Assembly: GCA_947495125.1 (NCBI GenBank)
Contig: CANLXL010000001.1
Coordinates: forward strand, 496,001-560,000
Source of the DNA: an uncultured Flaviramulus sp.
GTDB lineage: Bacteria > Bacteroidota > Bacteroidia > Flavobacteriales > Flavobacteriaceae
Direction of reading: 5' to 3'
Length of the DNA stretch: 64,000 nucleotides
In this document: positions 17,695 to 28,800 of the stretch, in pieces
How the letters are laid out: each line of letters begins with the position of its first letter
How positions within the stretch are numbered: position 1 is the first letter of the stretch
Position numbers and translations under genes: made by a program
The notes under the pieces: model-generated
The model's input: only the letters and a program-made list of their open reading frames with translations
What the model was told of the DNA's origin: nothing
Database searches by the model: none

Positions 17695-18906
17695 TTATTC
17701 AGATATTGATTTCGACGCCATATAAGCTCCGGTCCATGCATTTTGAAAATTAAAGCCTCCGGTAACAGCATCTATGTTTAAAACTTCACCGGCAAAAAAC
17801 ATGTTTTTATAAAGCTTACTTTCAAAGGTTTTAAAATTAATCTCCTTTAAATTTATCCCTCCTGCAGTAACAAATTCCTCTTTGAAGGTACTTTTACCAT
17901 CTACCTTAAAAACCGCACGGGTTAATTGACCGGACAAACTTTCTAATTGACTTTTATTTAAGTCGGCCCAACGTGTTTCAATAGGGATACCTGAGGCGAA
18001 TACTAACTTATGCCATAATCGTTTTGGTAAATTAAATGATGTGGATTTATAAACAGTCTTTTTAGCAAGTTCGTGTTTTAATGCTTTTAGTAATTCTATG
18101 CAATCATCGAACGTTTGCTTAATAAAGTTTACTTCAATTTTAAACTTATATTGTCGCTTCGCTAATTCTATGGCGCCAAAAGCTGAAAGCTTTAAAATAG
18201 AAGGTGCACTTAAACCCCAATGCGTAATAAGCAAAGGGCCTTCACTCCATAAATCGGTTCCAATAACTTTGACTTCAACATCAGGCGCTACAACTCCGGG
18301 AATATCTTGTATCCGTTCATCATTAATATTAAACGTAAATAGCGAGGGTACGGGAGAGGAAATGGTATGTCCCAAATCTTCCAGAAGCTTCCATATTTTA
18401 GGATTGCTACCGGTTGCAATCAATATCTTTTTTGAATTGAACTCCCCTTGAGAGGTTTCTATCGTATAAAATTCACCTGCTTTTTTAACAGATTTTACGG
18501 CGTGATTTATTAAAACCTCAACACCATGTGTATTAACCTCATTTAAAAAACAATCGATAATGGTTTGGGATGAATTAGAAACAGGAAACATGCGGCCATC
18601 TTCCTCAATTTTGAGGTCTACACCTCTTTTTTCAAACCATGCGATGGTATCTCCCGTCATAAATTGGTGAAACGGACCTAATAATTCTTTCTCACCTCTT
18701 GGGTAATTTAAGCTTAGTTCTTTAGGGATAAATTCGGCATGTGTTACATTACATCGACCACCTCCCGAAACTTTAACCTTCGTTAAAACGTCCTTCCCCC
18801 GTTCTAAGATCACAACCTTTAGATTCGGATTTTGTTCTGCTATATTGATCGCTGCAAAAAAACCGGCAGCCCCTCCTCCTATTATAATAACGTCGTATTG
18901 CTTCAT
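17695..18906 (-). CDS. HI0933/YhiN-family NAD(P)/FAD-dependent oxidoreductase
   Basis: 403 residues. The N-terminal Rossmann FAD site is DVIIIGGGAAGFFAAINIAE, then ILERGKDVLTKVKVSGGGRCNVTH, the hallmark of the HI0933 family. A second nucleotide-binding patch (ILIATGSNPK) is in the middle and the C-terminal FAD contact is MFFAGEVLNIDAVTGGFNFQ with AWTGAY. The flavoprotein is soluble and its reaction is unknown. It is the first gene of a two-gene unit with DUF1697. Confidence 0.88.
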   Translation of the reverse strand: MKQYDVIIIGGGAAGFFAAINIAEQNPNLKVVILERGKDVLTKVKVSGGGRCNVTHAEFIPKELSLNYPRGEKELLGPFHQFMTGDTIAWFEKRGVDLKIEEDGRMFPVSNSSQTIIDCFLNEVNTHGVEVLINHAVKSVKKAGEFYTIETSQGEFNSKKILIATGSNPKIWKLLEDLGHTISSPVPSLFTFNINDERIQDIPGVVAPDVEVKVIGTDLWSEGPLLITHWGLSAPSILKLSAFGAIELAKRQYKFKIEVNFIKQTFDDCIELLKALKHELAKKTVYKSTSFNLPKRLWHKLVFASGIPIETRWADLNKSQLESLSGQLTRAVFKVDGKSTFKEEFVTAGGINLKEINFKTFESKLYKNMFFAGEVLNIDAVTGGFNFQNAWTGAYMASKSISE

Positions 18907-19021
18907 TTTTTTAAAGATTCTTGCTTTTGCAGGAAAGGAAAATTTTGAAACCTCAATGCGTACATTGAGAATTATTTAAAATTACTGCGTAAATTTAGCA
19001 TTATAAAACAGTACTACCTAA

Positions 19022-19864
19022 ATGAATAAATTTCTTATCAGTCTTTTTTTTCTAATCACAAATTGTCATACGGGCGAGTTGCAAGTTATTGCGGATTTGC
19101 CTCAAGTTTTAAATGAGGTATCCGGAACTGAAACTACAGAACAGTCCGATTTAATCTGGACATTAAATGACGGCGGAAATAAGCCCAGGCTTTATGGATT
19201 AGACAGCCAGGGCAACATTATTAAGGAGCTGAAGATAAAAGCGAAAAATCACGATTGGGAGGATTTGGCATCAGATAAGCAAGGAAATCTTTATATTGGC
19301 GACTTCGGAAACAACACTAATAAACGTAAAAATTTAGCTATTTTAAAGGTCTCAGTTGATTCGTTGAAAAACACAAAACATACCAATATTGAGCGCATAG
19401 TATTTCAATATTCGAATCAGAACAAATTTCCACCAAAAAAGAAGAAACTACATTTCGATTGTGAAGCCTTTTTTCATTACAATGATAGTTTGTATTTATT
19501 TACTAAAAACCGTGTAAAAGGGGGTTTCGGAAAAACGTTTTTATATAAAATCCCTGCTGGAAAAGGGCATCATATAGCACAACTTGTGTCTTCTTTTACC
19601 ACGTGTCCAGAATCAAATTGTTGGATTACATCGGCAGATATAAGTGATGATGGTAAAAAAGTAGCACTCCTCACGCCTAAAAGCATTTGGATATTTACAG
19701 ACTTTAAGAATAACGGCTTTCTAAACGGGGTGGCCACCGAAATCCCTTTAAACTATGCGTCACAAAAAGAAGGTATTTGTTTTAAAAATGCAAACACCCT
19801 TTATGTCACCGATGAAAAAGCCCATGGGAGCGGTGGAAATTTGTATGAATATAATCTAAACTAA
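19022..19864 (+). CDS. Lipoprotein with propeller-like repeats, unknown function
   Basis: 280 residues. The N-terminus MNKFLISLFFLITNCHTGE has a hydrophobic stretch ending in Cys15, a plausible lipobox. The rest shows blade-like segments: DLIWTLNDGGNKPRLYGLD, WEDLASDKQGNLYIGDFGNN, CEAFFHYNDSLYLFTKNR, ITSADISDDGKKVALLTPKS and EGICFKNANTLYVTDE. The spacing suggests a six- or seven-bladed beta-propeller. No catalytic residues can be named. It is a single gene between the flavoprotein promoter region and the convergent tesB gene. Confidence 0.55.
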   Translation: MNKFLISLFFLITNCHTGELQVIADLPQVLNEVSGTETTEQSDLIWTLNDGGNKPRLYGLDSQGNIIKELKIKAKNHDWEDLASDKQGNLYIGDFGNNTNKRKNLAILKVSVDSLKNTKHTNIERIVFQYSNQNKFPPKKKKLHFDCEAFFHYNDSLYLFTKNRVKGGFGKTFLYKIPAGKGHHIAQLVSSFTTCPESNCWITSADISDDGKKVALLTPKSIWIFTDFKNNGFLNGVATEIPLNYASQKEGICFKNANTLYVTDEKAHGSGGNLYEYNLN

Positions 19865-19894
19865 TTATTAAGTGACTAAAAACAGTTATTTAAT

Positions 19895-20758
19895 TCAGCT
19901 CAAAGGACGTATTAATCCTTCTTGCGCAACAGATACTATCAACGCTCCGGATCTGGAATAAATATGCCCTCTGCAAAACCCTCTGGCATTTGAAGCGCTG
20001 GGAGATTCTAAAGAAAAAAGCATCCAATCGCTAAAATCGAAATCTCTAAAAAACCACATAGAATGGTCTAAACTTGCGGTTTGCGTATTACCCCAATGCG
20101 CTTTACTGGCATGCGGGTTCATGGCCACACTTAATAAATTATAGTCTGAAATATATGTGAGCACTTGTTGCTTTGTTTGCAAATCTAGTTGTGAAGTATC
20201 CCCTTTTAAGCGAAACCAAACCTGTGAAATCGGGAGCAAGTCTTTCATTTCCAAAGGATTTAAAACCTGTGTTGGTTTGAATTCAATAGGCCTTGGTATT
20301 TCTAAGAACGCTTTAGTCTTCTTCGGAATAAAATCTCCAAATTGAAGTAGCATATCATCCCAACTCATTAAATCTTCGGGTTGCTTTGCCAATGGTTTCA
20401 AATCTATTTGATGATCATACCCTTTTTCATGTTTATGAAAAGAGGCCGCTAAAATAAAAATGATCTTATCGTTCTGCGAGGCTGTCACCCGTCTTGTTGA
20501 AAAACTACCGCCATCTCTAATAATCTCAACCTTATACGCGATTAACTCGTCTAAACGCCCGGCTTCTAAAAAATACGAGTGCAAGGAGTGTAAAACCCGT
20601 TCGTTTTTAATCGTTCGGTAAGCTGCATTTACGGCCTGCGCCAATACTTGCCCTCCAAATACAATAGGACTGCCAACGGTCTTACTTATCCCCTTAAATT
20701 CATTATCACTTACCTTATCTAAAACTAAAACATCTAATAAATCCTGAACAACCTTCAT
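19895..20758 (-). CDS. tesB: Acyl-CoA thioesterase II
   Basis: 287 residues from ATG 20758; a GTG at 20764 adds two residues. The double hot-dog fold shows in ISKTVGSPIVFGGQVLAQA at the start, GGSFSTRRVTASQNDKIIF in the first domain, and SLDHSMWFFRDFDFSDW followed by GRGHIYSRSG-like GFCRGHIYSRSG in the second. The Asp in SLDHSMWFF is the expected catalytic residue of TesB. It hydrolyses medium- and long-chain acyl-CoA in the cytoplasm. It lies 49 bases after the FG-GAP lipoprotein gene, same strand, but without evident linkage. Confidence 0.9.
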   Translation of the reverse strand: MKVVQDLLDVLVLDKVSDNEFKGISKTVGSPIVFGGQVLAQAVNAAYRTIKNERVLHSLHSYFLEAGRLDELIAYKVEIIRDGGSFSTRRVTASQNDKIIFILAASFHKHEKGYDHQIDLKPLAKQPEDLMSWDDMLLQFGDFIPKKTKAFLEIPRPIEFKPTQVLNPLEMKDLLPISQVWFRLKGDTSQLDLQTKQQVLTYISDYNLLSVAMNPHASKAHWGNTQTASLDHSMWFFRDFDFSDWMLFSLESPSASNARGFCRGHIYSRSGALIVSVAQEGLIRPLS

Positions 20759-20807
20759 AGTCACCTTTTACATTCAAAATTAGTGATTAAATCTATGGTG
20801 ATTTAAA

Positions 20808-23800
20808 TTAACGCATCCTAATTATTGAGAGTTCATCATTATTTCTGGCCAATATAATAGCTTTAGAAGTACCTATGTTTATAAAAGCGGCATCTTTGAT
20901 GTCTCCATCAGCCCATAAATTTGATTTTTCATTACTAAGAAACTGAAATCCATCCTGGTTTCCTCCAATCAACAATACACCATAACTCGCATCGTTTCTT
21001 GGTGTTTCCACTTCCGATCCGTATAAATTACCTAACAGGAGAACATCTTTGGTTGTATCTTTATTGAAGTCATCAATAAGTATTTTATTTACTGAAGACA
21101 ACTGGGCTCTATTTTGAAAAGCCTCGAATTTGAATGTATTATTTTCATTCCTCAATAGTGCTGAAGCAAAGTAAGTGGCTTTATAAGTAATACCTTCATT
21201 TAGTTTTTCCCCATAGATATCTTTGATGCTTGCCGAACCAAAATCGTTATAGGACTTATATTTTTCTTTAATAAATGGCATTTGTTGCGATGAGCATTGT
21301 CTTCCTCGTACAGGGTATATTTGGCTTTCCTGACTATAACCTAAAACAATGTCATCAACATTGTTACCATCAAAATCATTGAGATACAAGTAAAAAGGAT
21401 TATCAAAATCGGCTTTATACTTATAATTTAACCCAAGGTTTCCGGCGATAATATCGAGATCATTATCATTGTCAATATCATCGACTTCAATAGAACTCCA
21501 CCAACCAACATGATCGGATAATCCATAGGCCTCAGATTTATTGGTAAATGTTCCCGAATCATTAATAAACACCTCTATAGGTCCCCATTCGTTAGCAATA
21601 ATCAAATCATCATCTCCGTCCTGATCAATATCTGCCCACTTCGATGCCGCAATCATAGTGTGCTCGATTAATTCCGGAATTAATTTTTGAGTATTATCGA
21701 TAAAAGCAATGACGCCATTATCCGATACATTTTCCAAGAGATAACTGTTAACCGGCCGACCATAAAACCCCGGTGTTATTCTTCCACCTATAAACAAATC
21801 CATATCACCGTCATTATCAAAATCAGCGGGGGAAACGCGCAACCCGCTAGAGGTTATGTTTGGGAACGCTGTGATGTTTTTAACAAATTCACCTTGGCCT
21901 TTATTTTCATATAAACGATCTAAGTAATATGTACTATTGGCCTCAGATTCTGTACCTCCACTAACAACATATAAATCCTGGTCACCATCATTGTCAGCAT
22001 CAAAAAAAACAGCACCAACATCTTCATGGTTTTTATCGGCATTAAATAGATTTGTATTTTTGTTAAACGTTCCTAAAGGCGTTTGAATATATAAGGCACT
22101 TTTCTGATTTTTCGCTCCACCAATAAAGAAATCATCCAGTCCGTCATTATTAACATCTGCAACAGCCAGTGCCGGTCCGAGTTGAGACATTCTGTGAGGC
22201 AATAATACCTCTTTTTCAAAATCATTAAAACTATTTTCCCGGTGTTTGAATTGTATTTCCAATTGGTTGGTAATATCACTGAATAGGCCCTCTGAAGTTT
22301 TTTCAAGTTTTTCTTCAATAGTACCATCATCTTGATATGAAATCGCAATGGTTTGATTGGGTTTTACCTTTTTAGCAATATGACTGGTATTATCACTCCA
22401 AATTACTTTTAAGCTATCAATAATTTTATCTTGTTTTATTCCAAAATGAATAGCATCTGCCATCGCAGATTGAAATCCACGTGTAAAATGATTTTCTATG
22501 GTCTGCCTAGCTGATTTAGAGTATAATTCCACCCGAGCTCCAATGGCATTTATATTGCTTTTCGGTCCTTTTAGCTTCAGCTTGATATAATTATTTCCAG
22601 TCGTATTATTTTTATAAATATAAGAAAGCCCTGCAGAGTTATTAACGACAATATCCAAGTCGCCATCATTGTCAAAATCGGCATAAGCTGCCCCATTAGA
22701 ATTTGTCGCACTTTGCTTAATATTTTGTTTTTTAAACGTAAGGTCACCATTATTCACATAGAAATAATTTTCTTTTTTTCTATCCGGCATTTTAGATAGT
22801 ATATCATTAATATACACCTTTGGATCCACACTTTGCCTCTCAATAACTTCAGCTTGCTTAGTTTTTCTGTAATTCACAAAATCGTTATTTCTAAAATCAC
22901 CTTTGATACCATTAGAGATAAATAAATCTTTATGGCCATCATTATTCATATCAAAAAAAAGCGGAGCCCAGCTCCAATCCGTACTGGAAACCCCGGATAT
23001 TTGAGCAATATCTGAAAACATAGGTGTATTCGTATCTTTATCCACCCCGTTATTTAACTGTAAGGTGTTGTACATATACTGATGATGTAATCCCAGTCCG
23101 GTATTTCTATAAAATCTTTCCGGAGCCATGCCGCTCATACTCGTCTTTTGAGAAAAATTATCCTCAGCCATCATATCTACAGCCATGATATCTAAAAGCC
23201 CGTCATTATTAATATCGGCAATATCATTACCCATGGAAAAATTTGACATATGCTTGAAAGCATCTAAAGAAGCCTCTTTAAACGTTCCGTTTTTGTTATT
23301 GATATATAAAAAGTCTTTTTCTGAAAAATCGTTACCTATATAAATATCAGGCCAACCATCATTATTTAAATCTCCCACGGCCACACCGAGCCCGTAACCA
23401 ATCATGGTATTAATTATTTGCGCTTCCGCTGTAACGTCTATGAATTTTCCTTGATTATTTTTATAAAGCCGATTCCCTCTGTGTTCAGACTTTTGAGTCA
23501 TCAGGTTTTTCAAATCGTTTTCATCATAGGTATCAATGCCATGATTTAATAAAAACATATCTAAATCGCCGTCTTTATCGTAATCGAAAAAGGTAGCCTG
23601 CGTTGTAAAATTAGGAATATCTAAACCGTATTGTTGTGCCTGATCCTCAAACTTAGGCATCCCATTATGGTCTAGCCCCAAGTTGACAAGTAATTCGTTT
23701 CTTCGTTTATTGGGGTCTTTTAGTTTACCGGATTTACAATAATAGATATCCATGAAACCATCATTATTAATATCTACAAGTGTTACACCCGTACCAAACC

Positions 23801-24167
23801 CATAACCTCCGCTGGCATTTGCTGTAGCAGTAATATCATTAAACCTCATCCCTCCAATGTTTAAATACAGTTTATTGGAAGTTGTACTGTTAACAAAATA
23901 GATATCGGTTAGATCATCGTTATTAAAATCGGCGACGGCTACGCCTCCACCGTTATAATAGTATTCATAGTACAACCCGTTATTGTTTAAGCTCTCCTTA
24001 AGTTCATTCAGAAAGAAAATGCCTGTTTTTTCAGGAGGCATAACGGTAAAAGCATTGTTTTGAGCAACATGCATTGAATCGTCCTGATCATTTTGATCCT
24101 GCGTATCATTTTTACATGAGTACATCCATAATAAAACGAAAAAAAAGATTGCTAATTTCCTCACCAT
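20808..24167 (-). CDS. FG-GAP/VCBS repeat lipoprotein with ASPIC/UnbV domain (CRTAC1-like)
   Basis: 1119 residues. A lipobox (LLWMYSC, Cys18) predicts surface or periplasmic anchoring. The protein is built of many FG-GAP-type calcium-binding repeats with DxNxDGxxD cores (for example DFNNDDLTDIYF, DINNDGFMDIYY, DYDKDGDLDMFL, DFDNDGDLDIVV, DADNDGDQDLYV). An ASPIC/UnbV domain lies at about residues 520-600 (NAIGARVELYSKSARQ, GFQSAMADAIHFGI). The two propeller blocks flank it. Such proteins are regularly encoded beside SusC/SusD pairs and are thought to bind or present ligands. It follows the susD-like gene after a hairpin terminator. No T9SS C-terminal domain is seen. Confidence 0.85.
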   Translation of the reverse strand: MVRKLAIFFFVLLWMYSCKNDTQDQNDQDDSMHVAQNNAFTVMPPEKTGIFFLNELKESLNNNGLYYEYYYNGGGVAVADFNNDDLTDIYFVNSTTSNKLYLNIGGMRFNDITATANASGGYGFGTGVTLVDINNDGFMDIYYCKSGKLKDPNKRRNELLVNLGLDHNGMPKFEDQAQQYGLDIPNFTTQATFFDYDKDGDLDMFLLNHGIDTYDENDLKNLMTQKSEHRGNRLYKNNQGKFIDVTAEAQIINTMIGYGLGVAVGDLNNDGWPDIYIGNDFSEKDFLYINNKNGTFKEASLDAFKHMSNFSMGNDIADINNDGLLDIMAVDMMAEDNFSQKTSMSGMAPERFYRNTGLGLHHQYMYNTLQLNNGVDKDTNTPMFSDIAQISGVSSTDWSWAPLFFDMNNDGHKDLFISNGIKGDFRNNDFVNYRKTKQAEVIERQSVDPKVYINDILSKMPDRKKENYFYVNNGDLTFKKQNIKQSATNSNGAAYADFDNDGDLDIVVNNSAGLSYIYKNNTTGNNYIKLKLKGPKSNINAIGARVELYSKSARQTIENHFTRGFQSAMADAIHFGIKQDKIIDSLKVIWSDNTSHIAKKVKPNQTIAISYQDDGTIEEKLEKTSEGLFSDITNQLEIQFKHRENSFNDFEKEVLLPHRMSQLGPALAVADVNNDGLDDFFIGGAKNQKSALYIQTPLGTFNKNTNLFNADKNHEDVGAVFFDADNDGDQDLYVVSGGTESEANSTYYLDRLYENKGQGEFVKNITAFPNITSSGLRVSPADFDNDGDMDLFIGGRITPGFYGRPVNSYLLENVSDNGVIAFIDNTQKLIPELIEHTMIAASKWADIDQDGDDDLIIANEWGPIEVFINDSGTFTNKSEAYGLSDHVGWWSSIEVDDIDNDNDLDIIAGNLGLNYKYKADFDNPFYLYLNDFDGNNVDDIVLGYSQESQIYPVRGRQCSSQQMPFIKEKYKSYNDFGSASIKDIYGEKLNEGITYKATYFASALLRNENNTFKFEAFQNRAQLSSVNKILIDDFNKDTTKDVLLLGNLYGSEVETPRNDASYGVLLIGGNQDGFQFLSNEKSNLWADGDIKDAAFINIGTSKAIILARNNDELSIIRMR

Positions 24168-24186
24168 GAGTCTAATGTATTAAAAA

Positions 24187-24223
24187 ACTAAAACCCATCT
24201 TATAAACTAAAATGGGTTTTAGT
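24187..24223 (-). terminator. Hairpin terminator between the SusD-like and FG-GAP genes
   Basis: Perfect 12-base arms (ACTAAAACCCAT and its complement) with a 13-base loop. Read on the reverse strand the stem is followed by T6. It would end or attenuate the susCD transcript before the FG-GAP gene. Confidence 0.7.
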
Positions 24224-24256
24224 GACTATTTCACCTATAATATATTATAAGTTTTA

Positions 24257-25828
24257 CTATTCATAACCTGAATTTTGACCTAAATTTGAATTCTTATCTA
24301 TTTCGCTTTGCGGAATAGGGAATAGATAATTGGCATCATCCCAGGTTCTGTTTTCCCAAACCTCTTTACCATCATCTATAAGGTCACCATTAGCATCCAT
24401 GTCTACCCTATAAATGGTTAACACTTCGGCATCGCCGGCAATACCCCAGCGCCTAATATCCCAAAAGCGATGCTCTTCGAAAGCTAGTTCAATGCGTCGT
24501 TCACGCCTTACTCTGGTTCTTAGTTCAGACTGACTTCCAACCGCTATTGCCGGCATAGTAGCTCTGTCTCTTACTGTATTTATAGCATCTACAGCTAAAC
24601 CTAAATTATTCCCGGATTCTATAAGTGCTTCGGCATAATTCAAATAAACCTCAGCTAATCTTAAATGTATCCAGTGCTGCGTGCTTCCATCCCCATGATT
24701 TCGATCTTCCTGCATCATCTTTTTTAAACCATAGCCTGTTCTTGTCCAGTCTCCACTGGTTTGAATTCCGGCGTTTCCTCCCGGTCTAAATTCCCATGTT
24801 ACATCTTTCCATTGTGACCCATCATATAAGATGGTAGCATCAAATCTTGGATCTCTCCCATTGTATGGATTCGCGGGATCGTACCCAGAACCAGCTTCTT
24901 CAGGTAATAGACCAGTATCTTTCATTTCATATTGATCTACGAGATTTTGAGTTGGTCCGGTGCCACCCCAACCACTCACAGAGGCCGTAGATTTCGGTGT
25001 GTTAAATAAATTCGCCCAATGGGTTTTATCGGGATCACTAAACTGGGTATCAAAAATAACTTCAGAAGCCCCGTCGGTTACAAAAACACTTTGATAGTCA
25101 GTATCCAGTGTTCTCGAAGTGTTATCTAGAACTTGCTTAGATGCTGTTGCTGATTCTGAAAATTTACCTTCATAAAGTAACACTCTTCCTTTTAAGGCCA
25201 TAGCCGCATCCCATGAGCCTCTTGTAGAGGATGCACTTTCAGCATTGGCAAATAATCCAGCAGAGGTATCTAGTTCTGAAACAATAAAATTTGTCACTTC
25301 TTCTTCTGAATTTCTACCTATCAGTAAATCGTCTGTTAGCTCCTGTGGTACTGTAATAATTGGAACACCACCATAGGTTCTTAAAAGTAAGGCGTAAAAA
25401 TATCCTCTTAAAAAGTGTGCTTCACCTTTTAGTCGGTTGTTCACTTCATCTGTGCCCTCGAGTTGATCGTAATTTTGAATAAAATTATTTAATCTTCTGA
25501 TTTGAAAATAGGCATTCCCCCATAAGCCATTAAAAGGGGAGTTATTGGAGGTTACGTTAGCCGTATTAAGTTGTGTATTCGAGGCCGGCCAGGTATATGA
25601 ATTTTCACCATCATCAGTAGCCGCATCCAGCATGTACCAACCTCTGTTAAATCCATGTGGTACACTGTTATAAACGGCATTTAAAAATGTTTCTGCAAAG
25701 GCAGGATCAGTAAATACTACTTCTGACGAAATAGCCCCCTGAGGATCAAATTCAATAGAATCACTGGTACAAGAAAATTGTAATATAACAAGCGATCCTA
25801 TAAAAAATAATAACTTTATATTTTTCAT
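24257..25828 (-). CDS. SusD/RagB-family nutrient-binding outer-membrane lipoprotein
   Basis: 523 residues with a lipoprotein signal (LVILQFSC, Cys20). The SusD-like TPR region begins with FTDPAFAETFLNAVYN and RLNNFIQNYDQLEG; RLKGEAHFLRGYFYALLLRTYGG-type helix pairs follow (residues near 130-150). The C-terminal RagB/SusD part has RLAEVYLNYAEALIESG and RRERRIELAFEEHRFWDIRRW, and ends LFPIPQSEID, all family hallmarks. It caps the SusC barrel on the cell surface and binds the incoming oligosaccharide. It lies 11 bases after the SusC-like gene. The ligand is unknown; no hydrolase is adjacent. Confidence 0.95.
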   Translation of the reverse strand: MKNIKLLFFIGSLVILQFSCTSDSIEFDPQGAISSEVVFTDPAFAETFLNAVYNSVPHGFNRGWYMLDAATDDGENSYTWPASNTQLNTANVTSNNSPFNGLWGNAYFQIRRLNNFIQNYDQLEGTDEVNNRLKGEAHFLRGYFYALLLRTYGGVPIITVPQELTDDLLIGRNSEEEVTNFIVSELDTSAGLFANAESASSTRGSWDAAMALKGRVLLYEGKFSESATASKQVLDNTSRTLDTDYQSVFVTDGASEVIFDTQFSDPDKTHWANLFNTPKSTASVSGWGGTGPTQNLVDQYEMKDTGLLPEEAGSGYDPANPYNGRDPRFDATILYDGSQWKDVTWEFRPGGNAGIQTSGDWTRTGYGLKKMMQEDRNHGDGSTQHWIHLRLAEVYLNYAEALIESGNNLGLAVDAINTVRDRATMPAIAVGSQSELRTRVRRERRIELAFEEHRFWDIRRWGIAGDAEVLTIYRVDMDANGDLIDDGKEVWENRTWDDANYLFPIPQSEIDKNSNLGQNSGYE

Positions 25829-25839
25829 AATATTTTTTT

Positions 25840-28800
25840 TTAGAATTGTAGATTAATACCTAAGTTATACACCTTTTGTTGCGGGTAAAACCAACCTCTT
25901 TGTTGCGGGTTTTCAGGATCTAAATGTTTAATTTTTGACCACGTTACTAAATTTCTTCCATTAACGTAAACGCGTAATCTGTTTATACCTATTTTATCTA
26001 AAACACTTTGTGGGAAGGTATATCCAATTTCAACGTTTTTAAAACGTACGTAATCTCCAGGAACGATCCAATAGGATGAAAAGCGTTCATTAACCGCGTT
26101 GTTATTTAATGTTATTCTCGGGTAACTGGCATCGGTATTGATCACATTGCCGTCGGTACCAATTTGTGCACGACCTAAATGTCTTCCAAATACTTTTCCG
26201 CCGTTAAAAAATGCCCAAGCCGCTTCTTGTTGCAAATACATATCAAAATTGGCAGCACCTTGGAAAAGCGCAGAAAAATCAAATTGTTTATAGTTAAAGC
26301 CTAAATTCAAACCAAAAGTAACTTCAGGTATGTCGTTATTTCCAATAAAGGTTCTATCGTCATTATCTACTTTACCATCACCTGAAATATCTGCATATCT
26401 AATATCTCCCGGCTGTGGGTTTTGAGTTTGGTAAACCCCATCCGGTGCGCTAGCATTTAAATCATCTATTTCCTGTTGTGTTAAAAACAAACCTTCCGCG
26501 ATAAATCCGATTCGATCATTAGCATTAACTTGTCTACCCGTAAGCCTTCTTAAAGGGTCTACATCTTCGGCTTCGGCAATATCAACAATTTCATTTGCTG
26601 CATAACCAAAATTGAAGTTAGCGAAATAACTAAAATCTTGTTTTATATTTCCCCTGTAATTCAGAACCACTTCAAAACCTCTACTATCCACAATACCAAT
26701 ATTTTCAAAAGGTAAAGATGCTCCAAAAGTACTTGGAACCTGTAAGGCTCTTGTGGTTAGAATATCACTTGTTCTTTTGTAAAAGATATCGGTTTCAATA
26801 GATAATGCATTTTTCCACAATCCAAGATCGATACCCAAGTTATAGGTTTTTGCTTTTTCCCAGGTTGTCGCAGGATCGGGTAAACCACTACTCGCAATAG
26901 TTTGCGCCACACTGGCATTGTCTATAAAAGGTCCTCCAAAACCAAAAAACTCTAAATATCTAAACGCACCAATCCCCGAGTCGTTTCCTAATTCTCCATA
27001 AGAGGCTCTTAACTTTAAATTGCTAATAATACTGGAGTCTTTTAAGAAATTTTCCTGAGATGCTCTCCAAGCCATAGAAAATGACGGGAAAAATCCGAAT
27101 CTGGATTCTTTACTAAATTTGTAGGATCCATCATACCTCCCGTTGAATTCGAACAAATACCTATCGTCATACGAATACGTAAATCGCCCTGCATAACCTA
27201 ATATTCCGGTTTCTGATGTGCTGTTCGAATTACTTCGTGTTTCGGCATCACCTGCAATAAAGAAATCTACTGCGGTTCCTAAGATATTACTTATTCCTGC
27301 AGATAAGGAATTATTTTCCGTAACGGTTCTCGAGTAAATAAGTTTAGCTCCAAAATCGTGTTTATCGATCGTTTTATTATATCCTAAGATGGCTTCCGTA
27401 ACCAATTTATAGCCCTGGCTCTGCGATTCTGAAAGACTTGCGGTTTCTCCACGATCGTTAGGCGTACTTAAGGCAAACGTACCATCGTTAGCATCGAATG
27501 TTGTAAATGTTCTTGGAACCGAAAATGATTTATTTCTAAAAGTCGCTCTATCGTACGCCACCTGAGTGGTTAGATTCAACCCTTCAAGAAATGGAAAATC
27601 AATTCTTAAAGCAATTTTTGATTGAAAATCGAAATTACGTGTATCGGAATACCCGACATTGATTTCGGGTTGCGGGGCAAAGATAGAATATCCACCATTG
27701 GTATATTGGTTAACTTCAGTCGGTGGCGTTCTCATAAGTCTTGAAAACAATGTTGATGAACTTATACCCGGACGTTCTCTTGTTTCAAAATTCCCACTAA
27801 AATCCGTAGTCAGGTTAATATGATCGTTTATTTTGATATCCAGATTCGATCTGAAATTAAATCGATCAAACTTGTTTCTGTCATATAAAGCATCTTGATA
27901 CAAATACCCTAAAGAAGTAAAATATTTTATGCTGTTGTTCTCGCTGCTTCCGCTTGAAGAAATATCAATAGATTGCATTGGGGCACTAGAATCCAAAACC
28001 TCGTTTATCCAATCTGTATCGGGGTGTGTGTTCGGACTTGAGCCATCTCTAAACTTTTGCAAATCCTCGTCGGTATAAGCCGGAGCTACACCATCGTTGG
28101 CATTCGCTTCGTTGAGTAAAGTAGCGTAATCAAAAGAATCTAAAAAATCCGGTAGCCTGGTTGGTTCCTGTATCCCCGAGTATATATTAACATTAAAGGT
28201 ATTTTTTCCTTTACCTCTTTTCGTAGTGATCAATACCACACCGTTAGCTGCTCGCATACCATAAATAGCCGCCGCTGCCGCATCTTTTAACACACTGATA
28301 CTCTCGATATCGTTAGCATTAATATTGTTAAGTGCTCGAGGTATACCATCGACTAAAATTAGCGGTGGACTAGAGCCACCTAAAGAAGACTGACCTCGAA
28401 TTCTAATACTTGAGGCATCACCACCAGGTTCTCCAGAACTTTGAATGGTTATTACACCTGCCAATCTTCCGGATAAGGCACTACTCACATTTGCGGTACT
28501 GTTTTTAACGATATCATCAGATTTTATGGTAGCAATAGACCCCGTTAAATTCACTTTTTTCTGGGTACCATATCCCACGACAACAACTTCATCTAGTTGA
28601 GACGCATTCTCAGATAGTGTAACGTTGATAGTAGTTTGGTTATTTACTGCAATTTCTTGTGTAGTGTATCCCACATAGGAAAACACCAGAACACTGTTTG
28701 GGTCATCTAAACTTACGCTATAGTTCCCATCAAAATCTGTTGCGGCTCCTTTATTCGTCCCTTTTACCAATACTGAAACTCCAGGTAGAGGATTTCCTTT

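Noticed and set aside
20808-24167. T9SS-secreted surface protein
   Set aside because: No T9SS C-terminal sorting domain is visible; the protein ends shortly after its last repeats and has a lipoprotein signal instead.
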